A stretch of 64,000 nucleotides of DNA from DATBAX01 sp963762965 (GCA_963762965.1 CAVXME010000001.1:2108001-2172000); one strand, 5' to 3'; counted from the stretch's first letter, positions 18,063 to 26,287 are shown. A program made the numbers and translations. Notes: generated by a model not told the origin, from the sequence alone.

Positions 18063-19435
18063 CGCGCCACCTCTTCCACTTCTTCTTTTGCGGACTTCAC
18101 GGAGCGCTCACTCTCGGCGACCAATCCGACCGCTGTGTCGATGGAACTGCGCGTAGTCATTTCGGTGCAACACCACAACGAAGCATTCCCAAGTTCGGGA
18201 TAAAACTTCTTGAGTGGAAGTCCGCCAACAATTTTATGGCCAAGCATCCGGCTGTTGACGGCGTAAGGATCTTCGCTCGTTTCGACCACAAATTCGTTAA
18301 ACCGCGGAGCACCCGAGAACAGCACTTTCGCATGCTTACCGAATTGCTGGGCGGCGTAGGCGGTTTTTGCGAGATTTTGTTTTGCCAGTTCCCGCAGGCC
18401 AACCTTGCCATAAATCGTCATGAAGATGTTCACCATCAAAGCGACAAGGGCCTGGTTGGTGCAGATATTGGAAGTCGCCTTCTCGCGCCGGATGTGTTGC
18501 TCGCGCGTCGCCAGCGTCAGAACAAACCCGCGTTTGCCGTTGCGGTCCGTGGTTTGTCCGACCAGCCGGCCCGGCATCTGGCGAACGAATTTTTCGCGCG
18601 TGGCAATCACCCCGCAGTAAGGGCCGCCGAATCCGAGTGGCACGCCAAAAGACTGCGCTTCCATGGCGATGACATCGGCCTGACGTGGCGGCTCAACAAT
18701 GCCCAGCGAAACCGCCTCGGCGATCGAAACTACCAGCATCGCGCCATTCTTGTGGGCAATCTCTGCAATCGCGTCAATATCTTCAATCGTCCCGAAAAAA
18801 TTCGGGGACTGGATCAAAACGCAAGCCGTGTCCGGAGTGATCGACTTCTCCAGCGCTTTCAGATCGAGCCGCGCATTGTCAGTGAACGGAATCGTGGCCA
18901 GTGGCAATCCCTGATGATGCGCGTAGGTCGCCAGCACTTCCCGATATTCGGGATGCACGCTGCGCGCGATCACCACCGAGCGGCGTCCCGTAAGGCGGAC
19001 CGCCATCATGACGGCTTCGGCAGCGGCGGTCGAACCGTCGTACATGGAAGCATTGGCTACTTCCATGCCGGTCAGCTCGCAAATCATCGTCTGAAATTCG
19101 AAAATGGATTGCAGCGTGCCTTGGGAAACCTCTGCCTGATAAGGCGTGTAGGCAGTTAGAAATTCGCCACGCGAAATGAGCGAGTCGATGATGACCGGGC
19201 GATAGTGATAGTAGGCGCCGGCGCCGAGAAACGTGACGTGTCCATCGCCGTTTTCGCGGGAACGCTCGCGAAACCAGTCCACGATCTCGGACTCCGCCAT
19301 CTGGCGCGGGACTTTGAGGTCGCGCTCCAGTCGGTATTCCGCTGGAATGGGCGAGAACAAGTCGTCAATGGAACGCGCGCCAATCGACTTGAGCATGGCT
19401 TCGCGGTCGGCGGTCGATTTGGGCAGATAGCGCAT
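18059..19435 (-). CDS. gcvPA: Glycine dehydrogenase (decarboxylating) subunit 1
   Basis: A 458-residue P-protein alpha subunit. It begins MRYLPKSTADREAMLKSIGARSIDDLF, the standard N-terminus. It has FLGAGAYYHYRPVIIDSLISRGEFLTAYTPYQAEVSQG and MYDGSTAAAEA, hallmarks of GcvPA. It lacks the PLP lysine, which is on GcvPB, and forms the active site only with that subunit. The start is at ATG 19435, 36 bases after gcvH. The split P-protein is usual in thermophiles, Firmicutes and Acidobacteriota, in contrast to the single-chain GcvP of enteric bacteria. Confidence 0.97.
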   Translation of the reverse strand: MRYLPKSTADREAMLKSIGARSIDDLFSPIPAEYRLERDLKVPRQMAESEIVDWFRERSRENGDGHVTFLGAGAYYHYRPVIIDSLISRGEFLTAYTPYQAEVSQGTLQSIFEFQTMICELTGMEVANASMYDGSTAAAEAVMMAVRLTGRRSVVIARSVHPEYREVLATYAHHQGLPLATIPFTDNARLDLKALEKSITPDTACVLIQSPNFFGTIEDIDAIAEIAHKNGAMLVVSIAEAVSLGIVEPPRQADVIAMEAQSFGVPLGFGGPYCGVIATREKFVRQMPGRLVGQTTDRNGKRGFVLTLATREQHIRREKATSNICTNQALVALMVNIFMTIYGKVGLRELAKQNLAKTAYAAQQFGKHAKVLFSGAPRFNEFVVETSEDPYAVNSRMLGHKIVGGLPLKKFYPELGNASLWCCTEMTTRSSIDTAVGLVAESERSVKSAKEEVEEVAR

Positions 19436-19471
19436 AGAACGTTAATTAGATGTTAGCGATGAAGCGAAGAT

Positions 19472-19861
19472 TCAGTGTCCGCCCTCTTCGGCCACAAACT
19501 TCTCGTAGTCGGCGGCGGAAAGCAGCGAATTCAACTCGCCCGGATCTTTCAGGGTAATCTTCAGCAGCCAGGCGCTGTGCGCGTCCTCATTGATCTTCTC
19601 CGGAGCCGTGGCCAGCGCACCGTTGACTTCGGTGACGGTGCCGGAAGCCGGAGCGTACAAGTCAGACACGGCTTTTACCGATTCAACGCTGCCAAAGGTC
19701 TTGCCAGCGGTGATCTCGGAACCGATTTTGGGCAGTTCGACGAAAACAATATCGCCGAGCGATCCCTGCGCATAGCTGGTGATGCCGATGGTTGCGCTTT
19801 TGCCGTCGGACTTGATCCACTCGTGTTCTTTGGTGTACTTGAAATCGGTCGGATAGGCCAT
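19472..19861 (-). CDS. gcvH: Glycine cleavage system H protein
   Basis: A 129-residue lipoyl carrier that shuttles the aminomethyl group between P, T and L proteins. The lipoylated Lys63 is in GSVESVKAVSDLYAP, inside the beta-hairpin of the barrel. The N-terminus (YTKEHEWIKSDG) and C-terminal WLLKITLKDPGELNSLLSAADYEKFV are standard. AGGAG lies 10 bases before ATG 19861. A CACAGAGG-family repeat occupies the 62-base gap to gcvT upstream. Confidence 0.97.
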   Translation of the reverse strand: MAYPTDFKYTKEHEWIKSDGKSATIGITSYAQGSLGDIVFVELPKIGSEITAGKTFGSVESVKAVSDLYAPASGTVTEVNGALATAPEKINEDAHSAWLLKITLKDPGELNSLLSAADYEKFVAEEGGH

Positions 19862-19894
19862 GCAGCTTTCAGCTCCTAAGTTCTAGCGTAAAAA

Positions 19895-19925
19895 ATCCTC
19901 TGTGTTCCCTGTGTCCTCTGTGGTT
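19895..19925. repeat. CACAGAGG-family repeat, single copy
   Basis: ATCCTCTGTGTTCCCTGTGT followed by CCTCTGTGGTT abuts the gcvT stop codon in the gcvT-gcvH gap. It is the same family as the two inverted copies around the GxxExxY gene (3525-3567 and 4034-4066). Here there is one arm and no gene between arms. Confidence 0.75.
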
Positions 19926-21069
19926 AACCTTTTTTCGGACGCTTATAAAACGGCGTCGGCACCACTTGCGCCTTCACACCTTGGCCGCGAATTTCCACCT
20001 TCACGGTTGAACCCACATTCGCGAACTCTGGCGGCACGTAGGCCAAAGCAATATTCTTCTTGAGAAACGGAGCGGGCGATCCACTTGTGACGTAGCCAAT
20101 CTCGCGACCGCTGTCATCAAGGACTTTATATCCGTCGCGAGCGATGCCTCGCTCGACCATTTCCAGTCCAACTAGGGCGCGTTTCAGGCCGTCGGCTTTC
20201 GCCTTCTCCAGCGCCGCGTGGCCAATGAAATCTGGCTTCTCCATTTTGCAGAAGCGGTAGAGTCCAGCTTCCCACACGTTAATCGTATCCGAAATTTCGT
20301 GCCCATAGAGCGAAAGGCTGGATTCCAGACGCAAAGTATTGCGTGACCCCAGGCCGCAAGGCACGACGCCGAATTCCTTGCCTGCTTCTAGAATTTCGTT
20401 CCATACCTGGGCACTGGTGGCCTCGTCTGCGGGAATATAGATTTCGAACCCGTCTTCCCCGGTGTAGCCGGTGCGGGCGATCAAGATGTCTTTCAACCCA
20501 CAGACCGTCCGATGCGTCACCCAATAGAATTTAACCGCTGAAAGATTCGCATCAGTAAGCTTCTGTAGCAGATTGACGCCTTTCGGCCCCTGAATCGCGA
20601 TCTGGGTAAAGTCGTCGGAAAGGTCTTCCACCTTGCAGTTGAACTGGCGCGTATTCTCGCGCACCCAGTTGAAATCTTTTTCACGAGTCCCGGCGTTGAT
20701 GACTAGCAGATAATCGCCTTGGCCGAGACAATGCACGATCACGTCATCGACGAACGTTCCCTGCGGATACAGCAACGCAGAATATTGTGCCTGCCCGACA
20801 GCAAGGCGGGAAGCATCGTTCATCGAAATATGCTGGACGGCGGCCAGCGCCTCAGGTCCATGGAGTCGAATGTCCCCCATGTGGCTAACGTCGAAGATCC
20901 CCACACCTTTGCGCACCGCATTGTGCTCGGCCATGATGCCCCCAGCCGAGGGATATTCCACCGGCATGTCCCAGCCGTTGAATTCGACCATCTTGGCCCC
21001 CATCCGGCGATGGATGCCATTCAGCGCGGTCTTGCGGACGGTCGGCGCAGTCGCCTCAACAGCGGGCAA
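19924..21069 (-). CDS. gcvT: Aminomethyltransferase (glycine cleavage T protein)
   Basis: About 381 residues. It transfers the methylene group from the H protein to tetrahydrofolate, releasing ammonia. It contains LNGIHRRMGAKMVEFNGWDMPVEYPSAGGIMAEHNAVRKGVGIFDVSHMG, the usual folate-binding N-terminal region, then IARTGYTGEDGFEIYIP and GLGSRNTLRLESSLSLYGHE. A C-terminal GCV_T barrel follows (REIGYVTSGSPAPFLKKNIALAYV). No ATG precedes the conserved region. TTG 21069 has GAGG 6 bases upstream and is preferred; TTG 21081 is the alternative. It is the first gene of the gcv operon. I looked for a glycine riboswitch upstream (21070-21300) and saw none. Confidence 0.94.
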   Translation of the reverse strand: MPAVEATAPTVRKTALNGIHRRMGAKMVEFNGWDMPVEYPSAGGIMAEHNAVRKGVGIFDVSHMGDIRLHGPEALAAVQHISMNDASRLAVGQAQYSALLYPQGTFVDDVIVHCLGQGDYLLVINAGTREKDFNWVRENTRQFNCKVEDLSDDFTQIAIQGPKGVNLLQKLTDANLSAVKFYWVTHRTVCGLKDILIARTGYTGEDGFEIYIPADEATSAQVWNEILEAGKEFGVVPCGLGSRNTLRLESSLSLYGHEISDTINVWEAGLYRFCKMEKPDFIGHAALEKAKADGLKRALVGLEMVERGIARDGYKVLDDSGREIGYVTSGSPAPFLKKNIALAYVPPEFANVGSTVKVEIRGQGVKAQVVPTPFYKRPKKG

Positions 21070-21161
21070 TGAAAACCTCAATCAGAAGCAGTGGCTGGGC
21101 TGCTGGAATGGTGAGACTTATTAAAACTAACACGCGTGTGGTACGGGGTTCAACATGGGAT

Positions 21162-21236
21162 GGTCGCAGGTCACTGGTCCTGGGTCTCTGGTTATTGGGG
21201 CCGATTTCCCGCACCTAAGACCTGTCACCTGAGACC
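21162..21236. repeat. Imperfect inverted repeat, GGTCTCAGGTGACAGGT type
   Basis: Arms at 21162-21178 and 21220-21236 match in 14 of 17 positions. They lie in the gap between divergent gcvT and the Cys-rich small gene, so they could be a hairpin in either transcript's leader. No riboswitch fold is apparent. Confidence 0.4.
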
Positions 21237-21298
21237 TTTCCGCCCAAGGTTACCAAGGACACTTTCCCGATCCCTGCCGGTCGCGGTACAGTTCGCCC

Positions 21299-21493
21299 AT
21301 GGCTACATCCACTCCAAAGAAATTCCGCTGCATGCAGTGTGAGATGACGGAAGACCGCTGCGATTGCGAAAAATACTGCTGTTTATGCGAATCGCTGTCG
21401 GAAGTCCGGCTGTGCGAAGACAGTTTGTACTACTGCCTGCCTTGCCGGGAAGCCTGCGACTATAAAGTGTCGGATTCTTCCCACTCGCTCTAA
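21299..21493 (+). CDS. Cysteine-rich small protein, probable metal binder
   Basis: A 64-residue protein with 11 cysteines, at positions 11, 14, 21, 23, 27, 28, 30, 39, 46, 49 and 53. They form CxxC (11/14), CxC (21/23), CCxC (27-30) and CxxC (46/49) units. Such spacing suggests two zinc sites or a metallothionein-like cluster. The remainder is highly charged. It ends four bases inside the convergent mutase gene (21490). No ribosome site stands out, but the Cys pattern makes a chance frame unlikely. I know no characterised homologue. A zinc-ribbon regulator or metal buffer is possible. Confidence 0.7.
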   Translation: MATSTPKKFRCMQCEMTEDRCDCEKYCCLCESLSEVRLCEDSLYYCLPCREACDYKVSDSSHSL

Positions 21494-23103
21494 ATCACCA
21501 CTGTTTCCTTGTATTCTCCGAAGACCTTCCGCAGCGCATCGGAGATTTCGCCCACCGTTCCATAAGCGTCCACCGCGGCGACGATGTGGGGCATCAGGTT
21601 TGCACCGGAGCGGGCTGCGTCTTCGAGTTTCTTCAACGTATCCTGCCAAAGCCTCTGATCGCGCCGCATTCTAAGAGCTCGGAGCCGTTCGACCTGCTTT
21701 CGTTCCAGTGACTCGTCAATGCGCTGTGTCGGTATGGCCTTTTCTTCTTCCACGGTGAAGCGGTTTACCCCGACCACAATCGTTTCCGCGCGATCCACTT
21801 TCTGCTGATACTCGTAGGCGGCATTCTGGATTTCCTGCTGCACGTAGCCACGTTCCAGCGCCTTAATCATGCCGCCCAGAGCCTCAATTTTGTCGAGATA
21901 GTCCTGCGCCCGCTTTTCGATTTCATTGGTCAGCGATTCGATATAGTAAGAACCCGCCAGAGGATCGACCGTCTGCGGCGCCCCGGATTCGAAAGCGACA
22001 ATTTGCTGTGTACGCAAGGCAATGCGCGCCGCTTGTTCCGTGGGCAGAGCAAGAGCTTCGTCATAGCCATTGGTGTGCAGTGACTGCGTCCCACCGAGGA
22101 CTGCTGCCATGGCCTGAATCGCGGTGCGGACAATGTTGTTTTCCGGCTGCTGCGCGGTCAGCGTTGATCCAGCAGTCTGAGTATGAAAGCGCAGCATCCA
22201 CGAACGAGGGTTCTTGGCTTTGAAATGCTGTCGCATGATGCGTGCCCACATCCGCCGGGCCGCACGAAATTTCGCGACTTCTTCCAGGAAATTGTTGTGC
22301 GCGTTGAAGAAGAAGGAAAGCCGTGGAGCGAACTTGTCCACATCGAGCCCGGCGTCAATCGCCGCCTGCACATAAGCGATGCCGTTGGCCAGGGTGAAAG
22401 CCACTTCTTGCACTGCCGTCGAACCGGCCTCGCGCATGTGATAGCCGGAAATCGAAATCGTGTTCCACTCGGGAACGTTCTCATTGGCCCAGGCAAACAG
22501 ATCGGTGACGATGCGCATCGCCTGCTGCGGCGGGTAAATATACGTTCCGCGCGAAATGTATTCCTTCAGCACATCGTTCTGCACCGTGCCGGAAAGCTTG
22601 CCTAGATCGGCGCCCTGGCGGCGGGCCACGGCAACATAAAGCGCAAGCAAAATGGCTGCCGTTGCGTTGATCGTCATTGAAGTAGAAATTTTCGTCAGCT
22701 CGATGCCATCGAACAGACGCTGCATGTCTTCGATCGAATCAATCGCGACGCCAACTTTGCCGACTTCGCCCATGGCGAGCGGGTTATCCGAATCCAGCCC
22801 AATTTGCGTAGGCAAATCGAACGCAACGGAAAGCCCGGTGGTGCCATTGGCCAGCAGATATTTGTAGCGTTTATTGGATTCCTCGGCGTCGCCCATGCCG
22901 GCATACTGGCGCATGGTCCACAGGCGTCCCCGGTACATGGTCGCCTGCACGCCGCGCGTGTAGGGATAATCGCCGGGATAGCCGACCTCAGCTTCCTGGT
23001 TCGAGCCTTCCAAATCCTTCGGCGTATAGAGTGGTTGAATTGGAATGCCAGAAGAAGTTTGAGGATCGGCGGGAGAGTCAGCGTCGATTTTTTTTGGCGT
23101 CAC
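21490..23103 (-). CDS. Methylmalonyl-CoA mutase family, large (catalytic) subunit, split type
   Basis: A 537-residue adenosylcobalamin-dependent acyl-CoA mutase domain, starting at GTG 23103. It contains YTRGVQATMYRGRLWTMRQYAGMGDAEESNKRYKYLL, GLSVAFDLPTQIGLDSDNPLAMGEVGKVGVAIDS, ISISGYHMREAG and SLHTNGYDEALALP. The Tyr in RQYAG corresponds to the active-site Tyr of methylmalonyl-CoA mutase, which argues against a hydroxyisobutyryl-CoA mutase. The protein stops after the TIM barrel (FGEYKETVVI), without the C-terminal B12-binding domain of single-chain mutases. The cobalamin-binding small subunit must therefore be encoded elsewhere; none is in this window. It probably isomerises methylmalonyl-CoA and succinyl-CoA in propionate metabolism. 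Confidence 0.92.
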   Translation of the reverse strand: MTPKKIDADSPADPQTSSGIPIQPLYTPKDLEGSNQEAEVGYPGDYPYTRGVQATMYRGRLWTMRQYAGMGDAEESNKRYKYLLANGTTGLSVAFDLPTQIGLDSDNPLAMGEVGKVGVAIDSIEDMQRLFDGIELTKISTSMTINATAAILLALYVAVARRQGADLGKLSGTVQNDVLKEYISRGTYIYPPQQAMRIVTDLFAWANENVPEWNTISISGYHMREAGSTAVQEVAFTLANGIAYVQAAIDAGLDVDKFAPRLSFFFNAHNNFLEEVAKFRAARRMWARIMRQHFKAKNPRSWMLRFHTQTAGSTLTAQQPENNIVRTAIQAMAAVLGGTQSLHTNGYDEALALPTEQAARIALRTQQIVAFESGAPQTVDPLAGSYYIESLTNEIEKRAQDYLDKIEALGGMIKALERGYVQQEIQNAAYEYQQKVDRAETIVVGVNRFTVEEEKAIPTQRIDESLERKQVERLRALRMRRDQRLWQDTLKKLEDAARSGANLMPHIVAAVDAYGTVGEISDALRKVFGEYKETVVI

Positions 23104-23116
23104 TGTCGCCCCGATT

Positions 23117-23197
23117 CGTAGAGACCTAGCTTGCTACGTCTTTTTCACCGCGAAATTGTGCCGGCGGACGCAAGACGTAGCAAGCTACGTCTCTACG
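23117..23197. repeat. Palindromic dispersed repeat (GTAGAGACGTAGCTTGCTACGTCT type)
   Basis: The 25-base arms at 23117-23141 and 23173-23197 are complementary with one mismatch and are separated by 31 bases. Each arm is itself a hairpin (ACGTAGC/GCTACGT). It lies directly upstream of the mutase start. Confidence 0.8.
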
Positions 23198-23219
23198 TCT
23201 TCCCCTGCCTGAAGCATAG

Positions 23220-23558
23220 CTAGCTCTTTCGCCACACTCGCCAAAATGAACTCACCGCAAACCATCCAAACATCAGTGTGAAACCAATTGCGATCCAAAC
23301 GTGGCTGGAACTGGTTTGACCTGCATGATATTTCACATACTCGTGCACGATGGCGGAAGCGCCGAACACGGCCAAGCACAGGAAAACAAAGCCCGTAACT
23401 TCCAGCCAAAGCTGGTGTAGCACGCGTCCGAAATGGCTCGCCGTAGCCCGTATCCCGCTCAGCAGGGCATTGCCGGTGCGGGTGCGTCCAGCCTGCTTGG
23501 CGGCGGCGCTCGCCAGGGTGCCTATTTTTCGGGCGTTCGAGAGATTGAACATCGGCAT
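23220..23558 (-). CDS. Small membrane protein of unknown function
   Basis: A 112-residue protein. The N-terminal half is basic and amphipathic (NARKIGTLASAAAKQAGRTRTGNALLSG). Two hydrophobic spans follow (FVFLCLAVFGASAIVHEYV at about 58-76 and WIAIGFTLMFGWFAVSSFW at about 88-106), and the end is a basic WRVWRKS. A longer frame exists on the same strand (23185-23691), but it lacks protein-like composition. The protein may be an inner-membrane accessory protein; no family is recognised. Confidence 0.62.
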   Translation of the reverse strand: MPMFNLSNARKIGTLASAAAKQAGRTRTGNALLSGIRATASHFGRVLHQLWLEVTGFVFLCLAVFGASAIVHEYVKYHAGQTSSSHVWIAIGFTLMFGWFAVSSFWRVWRKS

Positions 23559-23705
23559 CGATTTTAACAGTGTTCGGGTTTACAATAATCGCGACGTGAG
23601 GAGGGAACCATGAACCATCCTCCCCCGTGTTCGCATCCAATGACTTGGTAGCCTGAACCAGGGCATCTGGATCGGCAAGAAAAGCCCGCATACCAAGGGG
23701 GGTAC

Positions 23706-23993
23706 GTGGACCAGCAATTGAAGCAGTTGATGAAGGAATTAGGCGAGGCGATCAACGAGTCCCTGGCGGACTCGGAACAGATTGCCGAAGTCGTTTCCAG
23801 AATCAAAGACGGAGGATATGACATCTTCCTGGTGCTGGAAGCCACCATCGGCGTCAGCAAGCCGGGAGAAAAGTCCACCGACAAGACTTCGCTGGTGACC
23901 ACCCTGACCAGCAATCCCCAATTCAAAATCAGCGATCAGGACCTGAAATTCCTCAAGTCCCTGCGCATAAAAATCGAAGACGACGCCGCATAG
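23706..23993 (+). CDS. Small soluble protein of unknown function
   Basis: A 95-residue acidic protein. GTG 23706 follows an AAGGGG purine run; ATG 23730 is an alternative. It is predicted helical: QQLKQLMKELGEAINESLADSEQIAEVVSRIKDGGYDIFLVLEATIGV, then a short link and KISDQDLKFLKSLRIKIEDD. It has no Cys, signal or span. The SEQIAEVVSRIKDGGYDIFLVLEATIG region looks like a conserved domain, but I cannot name it. The convergent Ser-rich gene ends one base beyond its stop codon. Confidence 0.68.
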   Translation: MDQQLKQLMKELGEAINESLADSEQIAEVVSRIKDGGYDIFLVLEATIGVSKPGEKSTDKTSLVTTLTSNPQFKISDQDLKFLKSLRIKIEDDAA

Positions 23994-23994
23994 T

Positions 23995-24924
23995 TTAGTG
24001 GTGTAAGCAAGCTGCATAGTCTCTTTTCATTTGTTCCAATGAAAGCGCCTCTCTCTCGTATTTAGCGGTAAGATCCACGCATTGCTGTCCACCAGGGTCT
24101 TGTGCGCAAGCAGACTCGCGGGCGACTTGTGTCCTTTGTAACTCCATTTCTTCCCGCTGGATTTCCAAAGCGAGCCCGCTGCAATTGTTCTGGGCCGGGT
24201 TCAGAGCGCAGGGCCGTCCGGCAGTTTGTGGCGAATTTATATTGGGTGATGCCCCGGTGCAATTGTTGTAGGTCGTGGCTGGGGGAGTGCTCACACACAT
24301 GCCTTTGCCGTTGAGTGAAGTTCCCGGCGGGCACACGCACGGTTTCCCGGGTTTGCACACCGGCTTGATATCTTCGTTCTGCGCCACCTGTTCTTCGCCT
24401 TTGCACGGTTTCCCAGGTTTGCATTTCGGCTTTTTATCTTCTTCGTTGTTTTTGACCGGCTTGGGCGAATGCCATTTCCACGGGAGCCAGCTTCTCTTCA
24501 CGTGGTCCTCGCGCGCTTCAGCTGTCCCTGGGCTGGGTTTGCCTTTCACGCTGTTATCCTTGCTTTGAACCATGCTGCTCTTGCCCTGACTACTGCCGGA
24601 GTTGCGCGCTTCGTTTCCACTGCGCTCGGTCGCGGAGGCCCGGCTGCCCGTGCTGGAAGCACTGTTCGACGAACCGGAACCTCTTGAGCCACTGCTCCCG
24701 CTCGAAGCACGCGAACTCGAGGAACTTGAGTTGCTCGACGAACTGGAAGAGCCAGAACTGCCGCCAGAAGAATGAGAACTGGAGGAACTCGAGCTTGAGC
24801 TGACCGACGACGCAGAGCTATTGCTGCTGCCTCCGCCACTACTACTGGCAGAAGAACCGCGCTGTGCGAATAACATCAGGGGGAAAACTAGAGTGGTTGC
24901 TAGAACCGCGAGTGTGGATTTCAT
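23995..24924 (-). CDS. Secreted Ser-rich low-complexity protein with KPGKPC repeats
   Basis: A 309-residue protein. ATG 24924 has AGGAGG 7 bases upstream and starts a signal peptide (KSTLAVLATTLVFPLMLFAQ). Residues of about 22-100 are almost only Ser, Gly and Asn. A basic WLPWKWHSPKPVK segment follows. Next are KCKPGKPCKG and VCKPGKPCVCPPGTSLNGKGMC, a Cys-rich mini-domain like those of secreted lectins or EGF-like modules. The C-terminus is a charged helix with further Cys (residues 240-309). The Ser tract would be extended and flexible, as in a cell-surface stalk. The function is unknown; a surface-exposed or envelope-linked role is inferred. Confidence 0.8.
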   Translation of the reverse strand: MKSTLAVLATTLVFPLMLFAQRGSSASSSGGGSSNSSASSVSSSSSSSSSHSSGGSSGSSSSSSNSSSSSSRASSGSSGSRGSGSSNSASSTGSRASATERSGNEARNSGSSQGKSSMVQSKDNSVKGKPSPGTAEAREDHVKRSWLPWKWHSPKPVKNNEEDKKPKCKPGKPCKGEEQVAQNEDIKPVCKPGKPCVCPPGTSLNGKGMCVSTPPATTYNNCTGASPNINSPQTAGRPCALNPAQNNCSGLALEIQREEMELQRTQVARESACAQDPGGQQCVDLTAKYEREALSLEQMKRDYAACLHH

Positions 24925-25127
24925 AAAGCGCCTCCTGAGCGAAGGGCCGGACACCAAGTCTACCTATATTCGGATGCAGCATATACCCGCAGCGGCAGAA
25001 ACCCCAGCAAATACGAGTAAATAATTGTAAAAATTGGTACTTATACACGAAGACCAGCGCCGTAAGAACCAAGGAAATGACCGGAGCCCTGGGACGGGCC
25101 TCGGATGGCGGAATCAGTATCTAACCT

Positions 25128-26108
25128 CTAATTCAAAGGTTTCCCGGTACTCAGGCAGCTTGCCGCCTTACCATCCACCGAGTAACGTACGGCTCCCGTT
25201 TCGTCGCTGCAAAACGCGCGTCCTCCGGCCCCGAACTCGGCAGGCGCCGCAGTCAGTGTGTACTTGGAAGCTGGTGACCCACTGCATCCCGAGATTGCAA
25301 ATGTGTAACCACTATTCCGGCCGCTAGCCAGGCGTGGACTCACTAGCATGGCATGTTGTTCATTCGGTTGGCTTCCGCTTCCCATCCCGCCCAAGTCTGA
25401 CAGGGAACAGGTGAAGCCATGCTGCGGATAAGTCGCCGCATACTTGATTTCCGCAGTATTCAGCATTCTCAACCCTGAGGTGGCGGCCGTTTCATTGGGG
25501 ACCGGCATCGTGCCCATGGCCACCGGGGAACCATTCATGGGTGTATTCATGCTGACCGTTGGCCTAACCGCTGTGGTCATCGCTTTCAGGAATTCCGGGT
25601 TGGATAATGAAACTCCCACCGTCAGCGAAATATTCTCCAGCCGCCACACTCCAGTCTCTTGTTTCATGGTGAAAGTGAGCTTGGGGATTACGCCTGCCGA
25701 CTGCGGTTCGCCATCCTTGGAGGCATGGAAGGCGACTTCAATATTATCGGCATCGCCCCGCATGTCATCGTGCTCGACGGTGATCTCGAATTTGCTATGG
25801 GCACTCGGATTGTCGACCATAAGCAGGGTCGAACCGGTCTCGAAGGTTTGCAGCTGCGCCCCGTTTGTCTTGAGCTGGCCGCTCAGAAGGGCAAATCCTT
25901 GCAGCATCGACGCGCCCGATCCGGGAGGCGCCTCTTTTATCGCCTTCAGGGTAGCCTCGGGCAGGTGTTTCTCAAATCCTCCCGGAGTCTTGCCAAAGAA
26001 CATTTCGATCAGAGCTTGCCGGGCCGTCTGCGGCGCGGATTGGGCCGATGCCGCGAATGTCAATGCGGCGGACAGAATGAGAAAGGCAGAGAATTTTGCG
26101 CGTGACAT
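25128..26108 (-). CDS. Secreted protein with pilin-like C-terminal domain
   Basis: A 326-residue protein with a classical signal peptide (FLILSAALTFAASAQS). Residues 25-195 form a mixed domain without clear family (ARQALIEMFFGKTPGGFEKHLPEATLKAIKEAPPG and FEITVEHDDMRGDADNIEVAFH). The last 120 residues resemble the globular head of acidobacterial type IV pilins and pseudopilins: RMLNTAEIKYAATYPQHGFTCSLSDLGG, GYTFAISGCSG, then YTLTAAPAEFGAGGRAFCSDETGAVRYSVDGKAASC. The prepilin peptidase motif and N-terminal hydrophobic helix of true pilins are absent. It would therefore be secreted soluble, not assembled. It may bind pili or reuse the fold for another purpose. Confidence 0.8.
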   Translation of the reverse strand: MSRAKFSAFLILSAALTFAASAQSAPQTARQALIEMFFGKTPGGFEKHLPEATLKAIKEAPPGSGASMLQGFALLSGQLKTNGAQLQTFETGSTLLMVDNPSAHSKFEITVEHDDMRGDADNIEVAFHASKDGEPQSAGVIPKLTFTMKQETGVWRLENISLTVGVSLSNPEFLKAMTTAVRPTVSMNTPMNGSPVAMGTMPVPNETAATSGLRMLNTAEIKYAATYPQHGFTCSLSDLGGMGSGSQPNEQHAMLVSPRLASGRNSGYTFAISGCSGSPASKYTLTAAPAEFGAGGRAFCSDETGAVRYSVDGKAASCLSTGKPLN

Positions 26109-26287
26109 GGTTGTCCCTCCGACAAAGCCCTATCATGCCAGCCACCGACCAGACCGCGCTAGTTACCATGGATTAGCATTGTCCTGGGCCCACGAAGATC
26201 GTGTTACTGTGGCTGTTAATTTTTGGCGGGAGTTTGAAGCCAAGGTCATTTTTTGTTTCGCAAATATTTATCTGGGAGAATACAAAC

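Noticed and set aside
21070..21298. Glycine riboswitch upstream of gcvT
   Set aside because: I looked for the paired aptamer landmarks and found none. Only an imperfect inverted repeat of another type is present.
23185..23691. Longer minus-strand frame overlapping the 112-residue membrane protein
   Set aside because: Its composition is unlike a folded protein and it runs past the start of the convergent 95-residue gene. The 112-residue frame has credible membrane spans.
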